DNA of 7,700 nt from an uncultured Macromonas sp. (lineage in GTDB: Bacteria; Pseudomonadota; Gammaproteobacteria; Burkholderiales; Burkholderiaceae), in assembly GCA_946481585.1 (NCBI GenBank), contig CAMLOF010000145.1:1-7700 (forward strand), given 5' to 3'. Positions within the stretch are counted from its first letter, which is position 1. Every line of letters starts with the position of its first letter. Below, piece by piece: positions 6,346 through 7,700 of the stretch. The translations under genes and the position numbers were made by a program. The notes under the pieces were generated by a model, which worked only from the letters and a program-made list of their open reading frames with translations, was not told the DNA's origin and ran no database searches.

Positions 6346-7137
6346 TTACGACATGGATTTTAGGCCGTGCAGCACGTCGGCAACAGCAGGGCGGGTGCAG
6401 TGCACCTCGCCGAACCCCAATTTGCGGGCGGCATCGGCAATGCGCTGGTGCGTTGCCAGTGCCCTTGCACTGCCCCAATCCACGTCTGGGCACAATGCCT
6501 TGAGGTTGTTCACGGCTTCGGTACTGCTCAACAGCCAGACAGCCTGCGGATTGACAAGCGCTGCGGCACGCACTCTCGTGTCAACATCCCATACGGGTGC
6601 ACGCCTTTCGTAGGCCACGCACCAAGCCACCTCACCGCCTGCGGCCCGGCACTGGTTTGCCAGCCACTCCCGGCCATTGCCTCGCTGCTCAGCCTTGTCG
6701 CTCCAGTTGTCAGCCCCCGCCGTGGCACCCCGTACCACCAGCAGTCGATGCCCCGGATTCACCTGGTCTGCCACCTTAGCCCACAGGGCCTCCGAATCGA
6801 ACTGGTCCGCATCTTGCGCTGGTTGGTCGATTCGATCCGCGGGTATGCCGTGGCGCAGCAATGCTGTCGCCGTGCCCGGCCCCGGCGCCCAAACCCTGGT
6901 GGATAAGCAAGCAGGCCAATCGAATCCAGACCAAAATTGCTGGACAGCCTGGGCGCTCACGAACATCACGGCATCGTTTCGGCAAAACGACTCGCGCGCG
7001 CTCACCAGTTGCGCGTTATCGGGCGCAGCCGCTATCTCAATCAACGGCAAGGACTGCGCATTCCACCCAGCCTCTTCCAAACGTTGCACCCAGGCGCGCG
7101 CTTCTTGCGCTGGCCGGGTAACGACAACGACAGTCAT
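6346..7137 (-). CDS. hemD: Uroporphyrinogen-III synthase
   Basis: A 263-residue cytoplasmic enzyme that cyclises hydroxymethylbilane to uroporphyrinogen III with inversion of ring D. The family is poorly conserved, but typical landmarks are present: VVVTRPAQEA at the N-terminus (3-12), MFVSAQAVQQF (58-68), VWAPGPGTATAL (82-93), LLVVRGATAG (132-141), VAYERRAP (174-181), WLLSSTEAVNNL (201-212) and ATHQRIADAARKLGF (228-242). These form the two alternating HemD-like lobes. The length is usual. The ATG overlaps the hemC stop (ATGA, 7137-7134), so translation is probably coupled and the product is delivered alongside HemC. The stop is TAA. Identity is supported both by motifs and by its place between hemC and hemX. 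Confidence 0.94.
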   Translation of the reverse strand: MTVVVVTRPAQEARAWVQRLEEAGWNAQSLPLIEIAAAPDNAQLVSARESFCRNDAVMFVSAQAVQQFWSGFDWPACLSTRVWAPGPGTATALLRHGIPADRIDQPAQDADQFDSEALWAKVADQVNPGHRLLVVRGATAGADNWSDKAEQRGNGREWLANQCRAAGGEVAWCVAYERRAPVWDVDTRVRAAALVNPQAVWLLSSTEAVNNLKALCPDVDWGSARALATHQRIADAARKLGFGEVHCTRPAVADVLHGLKSMS

Positions 7138-7700
7138 GCCATTTCGCCAGCGCCACGCGCACCAGCTTGACGCAGCAAAGTAGCTGCGCGCTGACCCAAG
7201 GCTTCTGCATCACCCAATGAAGTCACCACAGACTCGGCCTGAACCCGCACCAGGCCAGTTCGCCCATCAGGGTCACCCCAGGCGGCATCCAGCCTGAGGC
7301 TCGCCCCGGTCTGCTCCGGGTCGCCAAGCCAGGTCGTGAATGCTGCCAAGGGCATGGAGCAGCTGCCTCCCATCGCACGGGACACTGCACGCTCCGCAGC
7401 CACAGCCCACCATGTCGGGCGGTGTGCCAACGGAGCAAGCGCCGCAATCACGTCAGCGCGGTCGGTGCGCACCTCAATACCCAGCGCGCCTTGACCCGCT
7501 GCGGGCAACATCTGCCCGGGTTCGAAAATCGCCCTGATACGCTGCTCCAGGCCCAGGCGCTTGAGCCCAGCAGCCGCCAATACAATGGCCTGGTACTGCC
7601 CCTCGTCCAGCTTGCGCAAACGGGTGTCCAGATTGCCCCTCAAAGGTTCGATTCGCACATCGTCACGCCCCAAAGCCGACAGTGCATCTCGCAACAGCAC
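7134..7700 (-). CDS. hemC: Porphobilinogen deaminase (hydroxymethylbilane synthase), C-terminal part
   Basis: The last 188 or so codons of HemC, which polymerises four porphobilinogen molecules into hydroxymethylbilane on a dipyrromethane cofactor. The 5' end lies beyond base 7700; the GTG at 7700-7698 is an internal Val codon, not a start. Visible family features are PLRGNLDTRLRKLDEGQYQA, carrying the two substrate-binding arginines of the LRGN-xxTRL motif, then AGLKRLGLEQRIRA, LPAAGQGALGIEVR, and GGSCSMPLAAF, whose Cys (codon at 7361-7359) is the dipyrromethane attachment residue. The C-terminal domain 3 ends normally, with no frameshift. It is the first gene of the haem operon visible here and overlaps hemD by 4 bases. 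Confidence 0.97.
   Translation of the reverse strand: MLLRDALSALGRDDVRIEPLRGNLDTRLRKLDEGQYQAIVLAAAGLKRLGLEQRIRAIFEPGQMLPAAGQGALGIEVRTDRADVIAALAPLAHRPTWWAVAAERAVSRAMGGSCSMPLAAFTTWLGDPEQTGASLRLDAAWGDPDGRTGLVRVQAESVVTSLGDAEALGQRAATLLRQAGARGAGEMA

Overview
The window carries ordinary chromosomal housekeeping genes of a high-GC betaproteobacterium. Gene content, gene order and protein style (hemC-hemD-hemX-hemY, an RsuA-type pseudouridine synthase, an EI24/CysZ-like membrane protein, a CinA/MoaB-like protein, then glnA) suggest the family Comamonadaceae, close to Acidovorax. That placement is from memory of the gene order, not from a search. I see no mobile elements, rRNA, tRNA or CRISPR array, and the coding density is very high.

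Layout: every gene except one lies on the minus strand, so transcription runs from high to low coordinates. (1) 7700-3094 is a tight haem-biosynthesis operon: hemC (cut by the window edge), hemD (ATGA overlap with hemC), hemX (3-nt gap), hemY (9-nt gap) and rsuA (3-nt gap). HemC and HemD make uroporphyrinogen III from porphobilinogen. HemX and HemY are membrane-anchored accessory proteins, and RsuA modifies 16S rRNA. (2) A lone plus-strand alpha/beta hydrolase (about 2224-3072) converges on rsuA with a 21-bp gap and diverges from (3) a two-gene minus-strand unit: an EI24/CysZ-like membrane protein (2174-1266) and a CinA-N/MoaB-like protein (1269-439) joined by an ATGA overlap. (4) The first 207 bases encode the N-terminus of glutamine synthetase (glnA) on the minus strand. 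Its 231-bp upstream region holds a convincing nitrogen-regulation promoter: a sigma-54 -24/-12 element and two NtrC-like boxes centred exactly 21 bp apart, the upstream one starting directly after the stop codon of the preceding gene.

No previously undescribed system is apparent. The most useful observations are the glnA control region, a pair of mutually exclusive hairpins at the hemX/hemY junction that could couple translation, and the presence of rsuA as the last gene of the haem operon.
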